From Azospirillum picis (lineage in GTDB: Bacteria; Pseudomonadota; Alphaproteobacteria; Azospirillales; Azospirillaceae), in contig NZ_JAGINO010000019.1 of the NCBI RefSeq assembly GCF_017876115.1, forward strand, positions 62,001 through 126,000: 64,000 nucleotides of DNA, written 5' to 3'. The notes below the pieces were generated by a model. That model saw nothing but the letters and a program-made list of their open reading frames with translations. It did not search any database and was not told where the DNA came from. Shown here in pieces: positions 7,472 to 16,236 of the stretch (position 1 is its first letter; each line of letters opens with the position of its first letter). The position numbers and the translations under genes were made by a program.

Positions 7472-8647
7472 TCAGGCGGCGAAGCGGCCGATGCGGAAGG
7501 GGGCGATGGGCAGGTCGGTCGACCCGCCCGTGATGAGGTCGGCGGTGATGCGCCCGACGATCGGGCCGAGCTGGAAACCATGCGCAGAAAAGCCGAAGGC
7601 ATGGAAGAGATCCGGCTCGGTGCCGCTGGGGCCGATCACCGGGATCTGGTCCGGCATGCGCGCCTCGATCCCCGCCCAGGACCGCACCACGGTGGCGCCG
7701 CGCATGATCGGGAACAGGTCCCACACCGTCCGCGCGTTCACCGACACCTGCGAGAAGTCCAGCTCCGTCCGGTTCTCGTCGCGCTCCGCCCGGCCCAGCA
7801 GGCCGCCGCCGATCAGCACGGTGCCGTTGGGGAACTGCTTGAAGGACAGGGTGCGGCCGGCGGCGCCGACCACCGGCTTGATGAAGGGCGGCACCCGGGC
7901 GGTGATCATCAGCATGGGCGCGATGACCTCCAGCGGCACCGGCTCGCCCACCTGGGCGGCGATGCGGTCGGCCCAGGCCCCGGCGCAGTTGACGACGACC
8001 GGCGCCTCGAAGCGCCCGCCCTCCGCGGTCTCCACCGTCCACAGCCCGCCCCGGCGCGACAGCCGGGTCACCGCCCCGCCTTCCTGGAAGCGGGCGCCCA
8101 GCGCGATCGCCTTGCGGCGGAAGGCGAAGGTGGTGCGGAAGGGGATCGCCGCGCCGTCGCGCCGCGACACCAGCGCGCCGACGCAATGATCGGCGATGGC
8201 CGGGACCAGCGCCCGCAGCTCGTCGCGGCCGATGGTCTCCTCATGGCCGAAGCCGAGCGCCCGCAGCTCGTCGACGCGGGCCTGCAGCCCGTCCAGCTCC
8301 TCCTCCGTCTCCGCCACCTTGATCTGGCCGTGGCTTTCGAAGCCGCAGTCGTCGTCGACCAGCTCGCCGATACGGTGCCACAGCTCCATCGAGGCGACGG
8401 ACAGCGGCACCTCGGCGACATGCCGGCCGAGCTGGCGCACGCCGCCGGCATTGACGCCGGAGGCGTGGCGGGCGACATGGTCCTTCTCCAGCACCAGCAC
8501 GCGCACCCCGCGCATCGACAGGTGCAGGGCGGCGGAGCAGCCGTGCAGCCCGCCGCCGATGACGATGACGTCGGGCCGGAAGCCCGCGGTGCCGGGGCCG
8601 GAAGAGGGGCTGGAAGAGGGGCCGGAAGCGGTGCCGGTTTCGCTCAT
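7472..8647 (-). CDS. FAD-dependent DAO-family oxidoreductase (beta subunit type)
   Basis: A 391-aa flavoprotein of the D-amino-acid/sarcosine oxidase (DAO) family, which oxidises C-N bonds of amino acids, opines or N-methylated amines. The Rossmann motif GGGLHGCSAALHL follows a Ser/Pro-rich leader of about 25 residues, part of which is a 12-bp tandem repeat. LVLEKDHVARHASGVNAGGVR and the C-terminal FAD motif (GFSAHGFQLGPIVGR) are intact. It lies 10 bases behind the alpha-subunit gene with its own GAGGA site. In octopine/nopaline oxidase and D-hydroxyproline dehydrogenase, such a beta subunit pairs with an FAD/BFD alpha subunit and a small [2Fe-2S] subunit, all present here. The substrate is not readable. 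Confidence 0.88.
   Translation of the reverse strand: MSETGTASGPSSSPSSGPGTAGFRPDVIVIGGGLHGCSAALHLSMRGVRVLVLEKDHVARHASGVNAGGVRQLGRHVAEVPLSVASMELWHRIGELVDDDCGFESHGQIKVAETEEELDGLQARVDELRALGFGHEETIGRDELRALVPAIADHCVGALVSRRDGAAIPFRTTFAFRRKAIALGARFQEGGAVTRLSRRGGLWTVETAEGGRFEAPVVVNCAGAWADRIAAQVGEPVPLEVIAPMLMITARVPPFIKPVVGAAGRTLSFKQFPNGTVLIGGGLLGRAERDENRTELDFSQVSVNARTVWDLFPIMRGATVVRSWAGIEARMPDQIPVIGPSGTEPDLFHAFGFSAHGFQLGPIVGRITADLITGGSTDLPIAPFRIGRFAA
8601..8636 (-). repeat. 12-bp tandem repeat, three units
   Basis: Units 8601-8612, 8613-8624 and 8625-8636 (GAAGAGGGGCTG type) lie inside the N-terminal leader of the DAO gene and encode a Ser/Gly/Pro-rich stretch. The repeat is in frame. Confidence 0.75.
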
Positions 8648-8657
8648 GCCGCTGTCC

Positions 8658-10097
8658 TCAGTGCTTCAGAACGGCGTCGAGGTCGGCCTCGCCCTTGGGA
8701 AGCGCCGCCAGCTCGGCCAGCGTGATCGGCTTCACCGGCGGGCGCAGGCGGTAGTAGCCGACTTCGGCCGGGGAGACGCCGCGCTCCGCCGCGATGACCT
8801 CGGTCACCGTCGGGCCGCACAGCCGCCCCTGGCAGGGTCCCATGCCGCAGCGCAGGAAGCTCTTGGCCTGGTTGGGGCCGGAGCAGCCCAGCCGCACCGC
8901 CTCGCGCACCGCGCCGGCGGTGATCTCCTCGCAGCGGCAGACGATGGTGTCGTCCGCCGGCACGCGGAAGGGCTCCGCCGGACGGTAGAGCGTGTCGAGG
9001 AAGGCGCGGCCGGCCAGCGCGCGGTCCAGCGCCGCGCGCACCGGCTCCGCCGCGCGGTCGCGGCCGGCGCGGTCGAGGCGGCCCAGCCGGTGCAGGGCGT
9101 CGAGCGCGGCCAGCCGGCCTGCCTCCTCCGCCGCCCGGGCGCCGCCGATCCCGGCGCCGTCGCCGGCCAGCGACACGCCCTCGACCGAGGTGGCGCCCCA
9201 GTCGTCGGTGGTCGGGCGCCAGCAGCGCTGCACCTCGTCCCAGCGCTGGGCGCAGCCGGTGGCGTTGGCCAGGTTCAGGTTGGGCAGCACGCCCTGGTGC
9301 AGCAGCAGCGTTTCGGCCGGCAGGCGGTGCTCGCTGCCGTTGCGGGTGTAGACGACGGTCCGCAGCACGCCGTCGCCCTCGGCGCGCAGGGCGGTCACGT
9401 TGCCGATCACCGTCGCCTTGCGGCGCACCTCCAGCAGCAGCTTCATGCCCTTGCCGAGATAGGGCGAGCGCAGGAAGCCCGGCAGCAGCGGCAGGGCGGC
9501 GCGCCAGTTCTCCCTCGGCGTGGTGTCGAGGATGGCGTCGATCCGCGCGCCGGCCTGCAGGTACTGCCAAGCCAGCAGCCACAGCAGCGGCCCGCTGCCC
9601 GCCATCACCGTGGCGCCCGACGGCACCAGGCCGGAGGTCTTCAGCAGCACCTGCGCCGCCCCGGCGCCCAGCACGCCGGGCAGCGTCCAGCCGGGGATCG
9701 GGAAGGGGCGTTCCAGCGCGCCGGTCGCCAGGATGACGTGGCGCACGGTCAGCAGCGATGCCGAGCCGTCGCGGGACAGGCCGATCTGGATGCGGCGCCG
9801 GCCGCCGGCGGCGTCCTCGCGGGCACGGGCGACGCTCCACACCGTGCTGCCCGGCCAATGGGCCGCACCGCTGTCGCGCAGCGGGCCGAGCAATTCGGCG
9901 CCGTGCCAATAATCGGGGCCGAGGATCCTGCGGTCGCGCACCGGCGTCTCGGTGACGGCGCGGTAGATCTGGCCGCCCGGCTCCGCCTGTTCGTCGAGCA
10001 GCACCACCGAAGCGCCGCCGGCGGCCGCGCGGGCGGCGGCGGCGAGGCCGGCCGGGCCGGCGCCCACCACCGCGATGTCGAAATCGAAGCCGCTCAC
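8658..10097 (-). CDS. FAD/NAD-binding oxidoreductase with BFD [2Fe-2S] domain (alpha subunit)
   Basis: A 479-aa subunit with the architecture of OoxA/NoxA/HcnB and D-hydroxyproline dehydrogenase alpha subunits. It opens with the dinucleotide motif VVGAGPAGLAAAARAAAGG, has a second nucleotide-binding region in the middle (VMAGSGPLLWLLAW), and ends in a BFD-like cluster domain with C387-x-C389 and C417-x4-C422 (LRCGMGPCQGRLC). It should carry electrons from the amine-oxidising beta subunit to an acceptor. The GTG start at 10097 overlaps the upstream stop as GTGA and has GGAGGTGGAG before it, so it is translationally coupled to the small [2Fe-2S] gene. Confidence 0.9.
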   Translation of the reverse strand: MSGFDFDIAVVGAGPAGLAAAARAAAGGASVVLLDEQAEPGGQIYRAVTETPVRDRRILGPDYWHGAELLGPLRDSGAAHWPGSTVWSVARAREDAAGGRRRIQIGLSRDGSASLLTVRHVILATGALERPFPIPGWTLPGVLGAGAAQVLLKTSGLVPSGATVMAGSGPLLWLLAWQYLQAGARIDAILDTTPRENWRAALPLLPGFLRSPYLGKGMKLLLEVRRKATVIGNVTALRAEGDGVLRTVVYTRNGSEHRLPAETLLLHQGVLPNLNLANATGCAQRWDEVQRCWRPTTDDWGATSVEGVSLAGDGAGIGGARAAEEAGRLAALDALHRLGRLDRAGRDRAAEPVRAALDRALAGRAFLDTLYRPAEPFRVPADDTIVCRCEEITAGAVREAVRLGCSGPNQAKSFLRCGMGPCQGRLCGPTVTEVIAAERGVSPAEVGYYRLRPPVKPITLAELAALPKGEADLDAVLKH

Positions 10098-10396
10098 AGC
10101 TCCACCTCCCGCTTGCCGTCCTGGGTTTCCACGGCCATGCCGTCGGCGACGCGCACCTGGCAGCCCTGGCGGTTGCCGACGCCGTCGATGGTGACGAGGC
10201 AGTCGAAGCACACGCCCATCATGCAATAGGGGCCGCGCGCCGCGCCGCTGACCGGCGTCTTGCGGCAGGCGGTGACGCCGTTGGCCAGCAGGGCGGCGGC
10301 GACGCTGTCGCCGGCCCGCGCACTGGCGGGGCGGCCGTCGATGGTGAAGCCGATCGCGTCGCCGGCGGCGGCGATCTCAGGCAGCCTGCGGAACAT
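10094..10396 (-). CDS. Small [2Fe-2S]-binding subunit of amine/opine dehydrogenase
   Basis: A 100-aa ferredoxin-like protein of the HcnA/SoxA-N-terminus type. The visible ligands are C58-x4-C63-x2-C66 and C79 (YCMMGVCFDC, then NRQGCQ), with an extra C44. The RAGDSVAAALLANG segment is typical of the family. It overlaps the preceding DAO gene by 20 bases and the following alpha gene by GTGA, and has a GGAGG site 5 bases before its ATG. It is expected to be the third subunit of the membrane-associated or cytosolic dehydrogenase formed with its neighbours. Confidence 0.92.
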   Translation of the reverse strand: MFRRLPEIAAAGDAIGFTIDGRPASARAGDSVAAALLANGVTACRKTPVSGAARGPYCMMGVCFDCLVTIDGVGNRQGCQVRVADGMAVETQDGKREVEL

Positions 10397-11510
10397 GGAA
10401 CCTCCGGGCGCTGAAGGTCTGGAAACGGTCGCCGAGGTCGCCGGCCGCGATCAGCGGTGCCAGCGTCAGCGCGTGGTTGGCGGCGAGCGTGACGCCGCTG
10501 TGGCAGGTGACGACGAAGGCGCCGGGCGCCGTCGCCGACTGTTCGTAGATCGGGAAGCCGTCGGGGGTCAGCACGCGCAGCGCCGCCCAGCTCCGCACCA
10601 CGTTCAGCTTGCCCAGCAACGGGAAGATGCGGATGGCGCGGGCGGCGATGGCCGAGGACACGCCCGGCTGCAGCGTCGTGTCGAAGCCGGCCTCCTCGAA
10701 GCTGTCGCCGATCATCACCCCGCCCTCGTCGGTCTGGCGGACGTAGTTGGTGGGATGGTGCAGGAAGGGGGCGGTCTTCTCGGTGACGATGATGTGGCCG
10801 CGCTGCGGGCGCACCGGGGCCGACAGCCCGACCATCGGCGCCAGCCGCGCGCCGTCGTGGCCCGCCGCCAGCACGACCTTGCCGGCGCGGACCTCGCCCG
10901 CCGCGGTCGCCAGCCGGAAGCCGCCGTCGCGGTGGTCGATCCGCTCCACCCGGTGGTTGGGGCGGTAGTCGACGCCCAGCAGCCCGATGCCCTTGTGCAG
11001 CGTGCGCAGCAGCCGCAGCGAGTTGCAGTGGCCGTCCAGCGGGCAGTAGGTGCCGCCGACCACCTCGGGGCCGATGAAGGGCAGTTCCTTCAGCAGGGCC
11101 TCGCGGTCCAGCACCTCGTAGGGGTAGCGGATCATGTTCGGCTGGTTGTGCAGCCGCATCATGGCGTTGGCGCGGGACTGCAGGTCCTCCTCCGACAGTG
11201 CCGGCATGAAGCCGCCCGGACGGCGGTAGGCGACGTCGATGCCGGTCTGCTCGCGCAGCAGCTCGGCGAAGCCGCCCCAGTCCTCCGACGACTGCCGGGA
11301 CCAGCCGGCATATTCCGGCATCCCCAGTCCCTTGCCCTGGACCCAGACCAGCGCGAAGTTGCCGCGCGACGGCCGCACGGCGATGTCGCCCTCGTCCAGC
11401 ACCGCAACCTTCTGGCCCGACCGCGCCAGGCCCCAGGCCAGCGCCGACCCGACCAGTCCGCCGCCGACGACGGCGACGTCGTATTCCCCGCCCTGCTTGG
11501 GCTGCGTCAT
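10377..11510 (-). CDS. FAD-dependent DAO-family oxidoreductase, first gene of operon
   Basis: A 377-aa DAO-family flavoenzyme. The motif VVGGGLVGSALAWGLARSG starts at about residue 14, followed by VAVLDEGDIAVRPSRGNFAL. A C-terminal FAD-binding segment (HSGVTLAANHALTLAPLIA) is present. It is HcnC-like and only distantly similar to the second DAO gene of the operon, so the complex may have two alternative catalytic subunits, or the operon may encode two dehydrogenases sharing the alpha and [2Fe-2S] subunits. ATG at 11510 is preceded by GTGGAG; in-frame codons further up fall in the promoter region. It is divergent from the LysR gene at 11878. Confidence 0.88.
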   Translation of the reverse strand: MTQPKQGGEYDVAVVGGGLVGSALAWGLARSGQKVAVLDEGDIAVRPSRGNFALVWVQGKGLGMPEYAGWSRQSSEDWGGFAELLREQTGIDVAYRRPGGFMPALSEEDLQSRANAMMRLHNQPNMIRYPYEVLDREALLKELPFIGPEVVGGTYCPLDGHCNSLRLLRTLHKGIGLLGVDYRPNHRVERIDHRDGGFRLATAAGEVRAGKVVLAAGHDGARLAPMVGLSAPVRPQRGHIIVTEKTAPFLHHPTNYVRQTDEGGVMIGDSFEEAGFDTTLQPGVSSAIAARAIRIFPLLGKLNVVRSWAALRVLTPDGFPIYEQSATAPGAFVVTCHSGVTLAANHALTLAPLIAAGDLGDRFQTFSARRFHVPQAA

Positions 11511-11765
11511 CGTCTCCACTCCCGCTGCCGGCCCCGCCTTCGATCCGGGGTGCCGGTCGCCTCTGTCGCGATGGGTACACCGCTCCGCCGTCCGCACCAT
11601 GCCGCACCCTTGCGGGGCCGCGTGCCGTTGCGGACGGACGCCCTATGGACCGTGGTGTGTGAGCCGCGTGTCTTGAGCCGCGTGGCTGTGCGGGCCGGGA
11701 GCCTTGCCAAATCCCCCGCCCGAGGCGCTCGCCCGAATCCCGTGTCCGATCCTTGCGACAGCATC

Positions 11766-11832
11766 GGCAGCCAACTTATAACTGTCAAATCAGTTCGAAG
11801 GCGTGTTCCATGACCGAATGTTATGAGCTGCC
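11766..11832. promoter_or_regulatory. Candidate LysR operator in the divergent oxidase/LysR spacer
   Basis: The 367-bp spacer between the oxidase operon and the LysR gene contains an imperfect dyad: 11766-11782 (GGCAGCCAACTTATAAC) against 11820-11832 (GTTATGAGCTGCC). The arms differ by a 4-base insertion and one mismatch. The interior is unusually AT-rich for this genome (TATAACTGTCAAATCAGTTC). LysR regulators normally bind such a spacer to control themselves and the divergent operon. The assignment rests on position and symmetry only. Confidence 0.4.
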
Positions 11833-11833
11833 G

Positions 11834-11865
11834 ACAGGGCAGCAACAGGGCAGCAACAGGGCAGA
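11834..11865. repeat. 11-bp tandem repeat in the LysR leader
   Basis: Units of ACAGGGCAGCA at 11834-11844 and 11845-11855 are followed by a partial copy to 11865, ending 12 bases before the LysR ATG and abutting its GGGGGGAG ribosome site. It is non-coding. Confidence 0.8.
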
Positions 11866-11877
11866 CCGGGGGGAGCC

Positions 11878-12834
11878 ATGATCAATCCGCGCCAGATCGA
11901 GGCGTTCCGCGCCGTCATGCTGACCGGCGGCATCACCGCGGCGGCGGAACTGCTCAACATCTCCCAGCCCGCCGTCAGCCGGCTGATCAGCGACCTGCAA
12001 TATGCGCTGAAGCTGACGCTGTTCGAGCGCCGCGGAGCCCGCATCGCCCCGACCAGCGAGGCGATGTCGCTCTACCAGGTGGTCGACCGCGCCTTCGTCG
12101 GGCTGGAGCTGATCGAGCAGACGGCGCGCGACCTGACAGCGCGGCGCAGCGGCACGCTGCGGGTGGCGGCGATGCCGGCGCTGGGGGTGGGCTTCCTGCC
12201 GCGCTACGTCGCACGCTTCCTGGCGGAGCGGCCGCGGGTGGACATCGCGCTGCGCGGCAGCACCTCGCCGATCATCCTGGACTGGGTCGCAACCGGCCAA
12301 TGCGAGATTGGCTTCGCCCACACCCCCATCGACCATGCGGCGGTGCTGACCGAGAAGATCCATGGGCTGCCGGCCGTCGCCATCCTGCCGCCCGGACACC
12401 CGCTGGCCGACAGGGATGTGCTGCGGCCGAAGGACTTCGAGGGGGAAAGCTTCATTTCCACCACGCCGCCGACGCTTCTGCGCTACCGCATCGACACCGT
12501 CTTCGCCGACCACGACGTCTCCCGCGTGATGCGGGTGGAGACGCAGTTGACGATGAACGCCTGCGCCATGGTGGCGGCCGGCCACGGGGTATCGATCGTC
12601 GATCCCTTCACCGCCCGGGAGTATGTCCCGCACGGGCTGCTGGTCCGTCCGTTCGAGCCGTTCATCGGCTTCGACATCGCCGTCCTGCGCTCCGCCCAGG
12701 TGCCGCTGTCGATGATCGCCGAGGACTTCCTGGCCGGCTTCCTGGAGGAGGTGACGCGCTTTCGCGACGGCTTGCCTGGAGCCGGCGCGGCCTCTGCGGA
12801 CCGGCCGAAAGTGGCTCGCCCCACGGACCTATAA
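11878..12834 (+). CDS. LysR-family transcriptional regulator of the oxidase/transport island
   Basis: A 318-aa LTTR. The N-terminal HTH (INPRQIEAFRAVMLTGGITA, then ISQPAVSRLISDLQ) is intact, followed by a linker helix and a periplasmic-binding-protein-like effector domain (SGTLRVAAMPALGVGFLPRY). It resembles the NocR/OccR group that regulates opine catabolism, but this is by general look. It sits between the divergent amine/opine dehydrogenase operon and the PotDABC-type importer genes, and most likely controls both. ATG at 11878 has GGGGGGAG 4-5 bases upstream. Upstream in-frame ATGs do not exist within the spacer dyad. Confidence 0.9.
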   Translation: MINPRQIEAFRAVMLTGGITAAAELLNISQPAVSRLISDLQYALKLTLFERRGARIAPTSEAMSLYQVVDRAFVGLELIEQTARDLTARRSGTLRVAAMPALGVGFLPRYVARFLAERPRVDIALRGSTSPIILDWVATGQCEIGFAHTPIDHAAVLTEKIHGLPAVAILPPGHPLADRDVLRPKDFEGESFISTTPPTLLRYRIDTVFADHDVSRVMRVETQLTMNACAMVAAGHGVSIVDPFTAREYVPHGLLVRPFEPFIGFDIAVLRSAQVPLSMIAEDFLAGFLEEVTRFRDGLPGAGAASADRPKVARPTDL

Positions 12835-13101
12835 CATTACCGGATGGGTTGCCGCGCGAATTCGATTTGACGGTTATGTGACTGCGCCATCACCCTTGCC
12901 GCACGTCCCGGTGAAGACCTTCGCGAAGAACAGCACCGCCAGTCGGCGGCCGGCAAGGCGACGGACGGCGAGAGCGGTGGCCCCGAGCCCATGCGGCGAC
13001 GTGGTGCAACCACGTGACACGACGACGTGGCGCGGCGGCAGGGACCGGGCTCGACTGAACTCAGATCCATGAACAGGGACCAGGCTGAGAGGAGAATGAC
13101 G

Positions 13102-14151
13102 ATGCGCTCCGTGATGTGCGGGTTGATGGCGACGGCGGCCCTGTGGTGCGGCATGGCCGCGGTCCAGACGGCTGAGGCCCAGGAAAAGACGCTCTATGTC
13201 GCCGCCTACGGCGGTTCGTTCGAGCAGACCATGCGCAAGGACATCATCCCGGCCTTCGAGAAGGCGACCGGGGTGAAGGTCGAGTATGTCGCCGGCAACT
13301 CCACCGACAACCTCGCCAAGCTGCAGGCCCAGAAGGGCAACCAGCAGATCGACGTCGTCATCCTCGACGACGGGCCGATGTACCAGGCGGTGGCGCTGAA
13401 CTTCTGCGCCGACCTGGAGAAGGCGCCGGTCTACGACCAGCTCTACGATCTGGCGAAGATGCCGTCGGGCAAGGCGGTCAACTTCGGCGCCGTCGGCACC
13501 GGCATCGTCTACAACAAGGCCTGGTTCGACGAGAACAAGATCCCGGTCCCGACCTCCTGGAAGGACATCGAGGATCCGCGCTTCAAGAAGAAGCTGGCGG
13601 TCCCGCCGATCAACAACAGCTACGGCCTGCACGCCCTGGTGATGATGGCGCGGCTGAACGGCGGCGGCGAGAAGGCCATCGACCCCGGCTTCAAGGAATT
13701 CAAGGACAAGGTCAACCCGAACGTGCTGGCCTACGAGCCGTCGCCCGGCAAGATGACCGAGCTGTTCCAGAGCAACCAGGCGGTGATCGCCATCTGGGGC
13801 TCGGGCCGCGCCAAGGCGCTGGCCGACACCGGCTTCCCGGCCGCCTTCACTTACCCCAAGGAGGGCGGCGTCGTGCTCGGCTCCGCGGCCTGCCAGGTCG
13901 CCGGCAGCAAGAACGCGCCCGAGGCGCAGAAGTTCATCCAGCACATGCTGGGTGTCGAGGCGCAGACCGCGCTGGCCGTCAGCGCCGGCTTCGGCCCGGT
14001 GAACAAGACGGTGGAGCTGCCCGCCGACAAGCAGGCCGGCATCCCCTACGGCCCGGAACAGATCGGCAAGCTGCTGGTGGTGGACTGGGATACCATCAAC
14101 GCCAACCGCGAAGTCTGGAACAAGCGCTGGACCCGCGAGATCGAGCGCTGA
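13102..14151 (+). CDS. ABC transporter periplasmic substrate-binding protein (PotD-like, family 1)
   Basis: A 349-aa solute-binding protein with a Sec signal (MRSVMCGLMATAALWCGMAA, cleaved near AEAQ). The mature part begins KTLYVAAYGGSFEQTMRKD, typical of the PotD/PotF and agropine/mannopine-type binding proteins. The start at 13102 is favoured over ATG 13096 and 13070 because AGGAG is then 7 bases away. It is the first gene of the importer operon and lies 267 bp behind the LysR gene, followed by a strong intercistronic hairpin. Polyamines or imino-acid opines are likely ligands given the neighbouring dehydrogenases. Confidence 0.9.
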   Translation: MRSVMCGLMATAALWCGMAAVQTAEAQEKTLYVAAYGGSFEQTMRKDIIPAFEKATGVKVEYVAGNSTDNLAKLQAQKGNQQIDVVILDDGPMYQAVALNFCADLEKAPVYDQLYDLAKMPSGKAVNFGAVGTGIVYNKAWFDENKIPVPTSWKDIEDPRFKKKLAVPPINNSYGLHALVMMARLNGGGEKAIDPGFKEFKDKVNPNVLAYEPSPGKMTELFQSNQAVIAIWGSGRAKALADTGFPAAFTYPKEGGVVLGSAACQVAGSKNAPEAQKFIQHMLGVEAQTALAVSAGFGPVNKTVELPADKQAGIPYGPEQIGKLLVVDWDTINANREVWNKRWTREIER

Positions 14152-14162
14152 TGCAAGGCTGT

Positions 14163-14211
14163 CCTCTCCCGCCTCCCGCACCGGCGACGTTTGGGCGGGA
14201 GGCGGGAGAGG
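14163..14211 (+). promoter_or_regulatory. Perfect 17-bp intercistronic hairpin between binding protein and ATPase genes
   Basis: Arms 14163-14179 (CCTCTCCCGCCTCCCGC) and 14195-14211 are exact inverse complements, with a 15-base loop. There is no T-run, so it is not a classical terminator. In other binding-protein operons such structures protect the upstream mRNA from 3' exonucleases and raise binding-protein levels above those of the membrane subunits. Confidence 0.8.
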
Positions 14212-14236
14212 GCGGCACGGAAAGGGAGACGACGGT

Positions 14237-15310
14237 ATGACGTATCTGGTTCTCGACCAATTGACCAAGCGCTTCGCCAATTGGACGGCGGTCGATCGCG
14301 TCTCGCTGACGGTGGAGAAGGGCGAACTGATCTCGCTGCTCGGCCCCTCGGGCTGCGGCAAGACCACGACCCTGCAGATGATCGCCGGCTTCCTCGATGC
14401 CGACGGCGGGCGGGTGACGCTGGACGGCCAGGACCTGCTGGCGAAGAAGCCGAACGAGCGCGGCCTCGGCATCGTCTTCCAGAGCTATGCCCTGTTCCCG
14501 CACATGACCGCCGCCGAGAACGTCGCCTTCGGGCTTGAGATGCGCAGGATCAACCGCGCCGACCGCGACCGCATGGTCGCCGACGCGCTGCGTCTGGTCG
14601 GGCTGGACCAGTATGGCGACCGGCATCCCCGCCGCATGTCGGGCGGCCAGCAGCAGCGCGTGGCGCTGGCGAGAGCGCTGGTGATCAAGCCCAGCCTGCT
14701 GCTGCTGGACGAGCCGCTGTCCAACCTCGACGCCAAGATGCGCGAGGAGATGCAGATCGAGCTGCGCCGCATCCAGCGCACCGTCGGCACCACCATGATC
14801 CTGGTCACCCACGACCAGTCGGAGGCGATGGCGCTGTCCGACCGCGTGGTGGTGATGAACAAGGGCCGCATCCAGCAGGTCGCCACCCCGCAGGACGCCT
14901 ACGACCGCCCGGCCAACGCCTTCGTCGCCAACTTCCTCGGCCGCACCAACCTGCTGCCGGGCATGGTCGCCGGCGGCCCGGCCGGCACCACGATCACCGT
15001 CGCGGACTCCGTCTGGCCGGTGGCGGAGCCGGTGGCGCCCGGACCGGGCGCCCTGGCGGTGCGGCCGGAGAAGATCGGATTCGTCGATGCCGGCGGCCTG
15101 CGCGGCACGGTGCAGGCCCGCGTCTTCCAGGGCACCCAGTGGCTGTTCGAGATCGAGACCGCCGCCGGCCGCCTGATGGTGATCCGCCAGCATGACGGCT
15201 CGCCGCTGCCGGCCGAGCAGGAGCGCGTGATGGTCGGCTGGCGTCCGCAGGACATGGCGGTGATGCCCGCCGATCCAGAGGCGGCCGGCGCCTCCCGGGA
15301 GGCGGCATGA
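14237..15310 (+). CDS. ABC transporter ATP-binding protein (PotA-like)
   Basis: A 357-aa ATPase that powers import. Walker A is GPSGCGKTT near residue 36, the Q-loop lies in IVFQSYALFPHMT, the signature is MSGGQQQRVALARAL, and Walker B is LLLLDEPLSNLD with the switch His in VTHDQSEAMAL. A C-terminal TOBE domain (residues about 245-345) is typical of the PotA/MalK class. ATG at 14237 follows AGGGAG. The stop overlaps the next permease start as ATGA. Confidence 0.95.
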   Translation: MTYLVLDQLTKRFANWTAVDRVSLTVEKGELISLLGPSGCGKTTTLQMIAGFLDADGGRVTLDGQDLLAKKPNERGLGIVFQSYALFPHMTAAENVAFGLEMRRINRADRDRMVADALRLVGLDQYGDRHPRRMSGGQQQRVALARALVIKPSLLLLDEPLSNLDAKMREEMQIELRRIQRTVGTTMILVTHDQSEAMALSDRVVVMNKGRIQQVATPQDAYDRPANAFVANFLGRTNLLPGMVAGGPAGTTITVADSVWPVAEPVAPGPGALAVRPEKIGFVDAGGLRGTVQARVFQGTQWLFEIETAAGRLMVIRQHDGSPLPAEQERVMVGWRPQDMAVMPADPEAAGASREAA

Positions 15311-16236
15311 GCATGGCGGCCTCCAGCGAAACCGACGCCCCCGTTCCGGCCACGGCCGCCGCCCCGCCGCCGCCCCGCCGGCACCGCTGGCCGCTGGTGC
15401 CCTACCTGCTGAGCGCCCCCGGTCTCGCCCTGTTCGCGGTGCTGCTGCTGGTGCCGCTTACGATGACCTTCCTGCTGTCGCTCAACAGCTTCAGCTTCTA
15501 CGGCGGCATCCAGGACGTCTGGCAGTGGGGCAACTACGCCGACATCATCGCCGACGACTATTTCCACGAGGTGTTCCTGCGCACCTTCCGCATCGCCGCA
15601 CTGGTCACCGTGCTGTGCGCGGTGTTCGGCGCGCCCGAGGCCTACATCCTGCGCCGGATGAAGTCGCCCTGGCGCGGCCTGTGCCTGCTGGTCGTCCTGG
15701 GGCCGCTGCTGATCTCGGTGGTGTCGCGCACCCTGGGCTGGGCGCTGCTGTTCGGCTCCACCGGGCTGGTCAACCAGGGCCTGATGGCGCTGGGGATCAT
15801 CGCCACGCCGATCGAGTTCATGTACACCGAGACCGGCGTCGTCATCGCGCTCACCCATGTGCTGGTGCCCTTCATGGTGCTGTCGGTCTGGGCCTCGCTC
15901 CAGCGGCTCGACCCGCAGGTGGAGAACGCGGCCCTGTCGCTGGGCGCCGGGCCGCTGACGGTGATGCGCCGGGTGGTGCTGCCGCAGATCATCCCCGGCA
16001 TCCTGTCCGGCTCGATCATCGTCTTCGCACTGGCGGCCAGCGCCTTCGCCACCCCGGCGATCATCGGCGGGCGGCGGCTGAAGGTGGCGGCGACGCTCGC
16101 CTACGACGAGTTCCTGAACACGCTGAACTGGCCGCTGGGCGCCACGGTGGCGGTGCTGCTGCTGGTCGCCAACGTCGTGATCATCGTCGGCTGCAACCGG
16201 CTGGTCGAACGTCGCTACAAACAGGTGTTCGAATGA
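15307..16236 (+). CDS. ABC transporter permease (PotB-like)
   Basis: A 309-aa inner-membrane permease with six predicted membrane segments after a Pro/Ala-rich cytoplasmic leader. The EAA loop that contacts the ATPase is visible as ENAALSLGAGPLTVMRRVVL near residue 205. It is coupled to the ATPase gene and to the next permease by ATGA overlaps at both ends, so the two permeases are probably made in equal amounts. Confidence 0.93.
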   Translation: MSMAASSETDAPVPATAAAPPPPRRHRWPLVPYLLSAPGLALFAVLLLVPLTMTFLLSLNSFSFYGGIQDVWQWGNYADIIADDYFHEVFLRTFRIAALVTVLCAVFGAPEAYILRRMKSPWRGLCLLVVLGPLLISVVSRTLGWALLFGSTGLVNQGLMALGIIATPIEFMYTETGVVIALTHVLVPFMVLSVWASLQRLDPQVENAALSLGAGPLTVMRRVVLPQIIPGILSGSIIVFALAASAFATPAIIGGRRLKVAATLAYDEFLNTLNWPLGATVAVLLLVANVVIIVGCNRLVERRYKQVFE

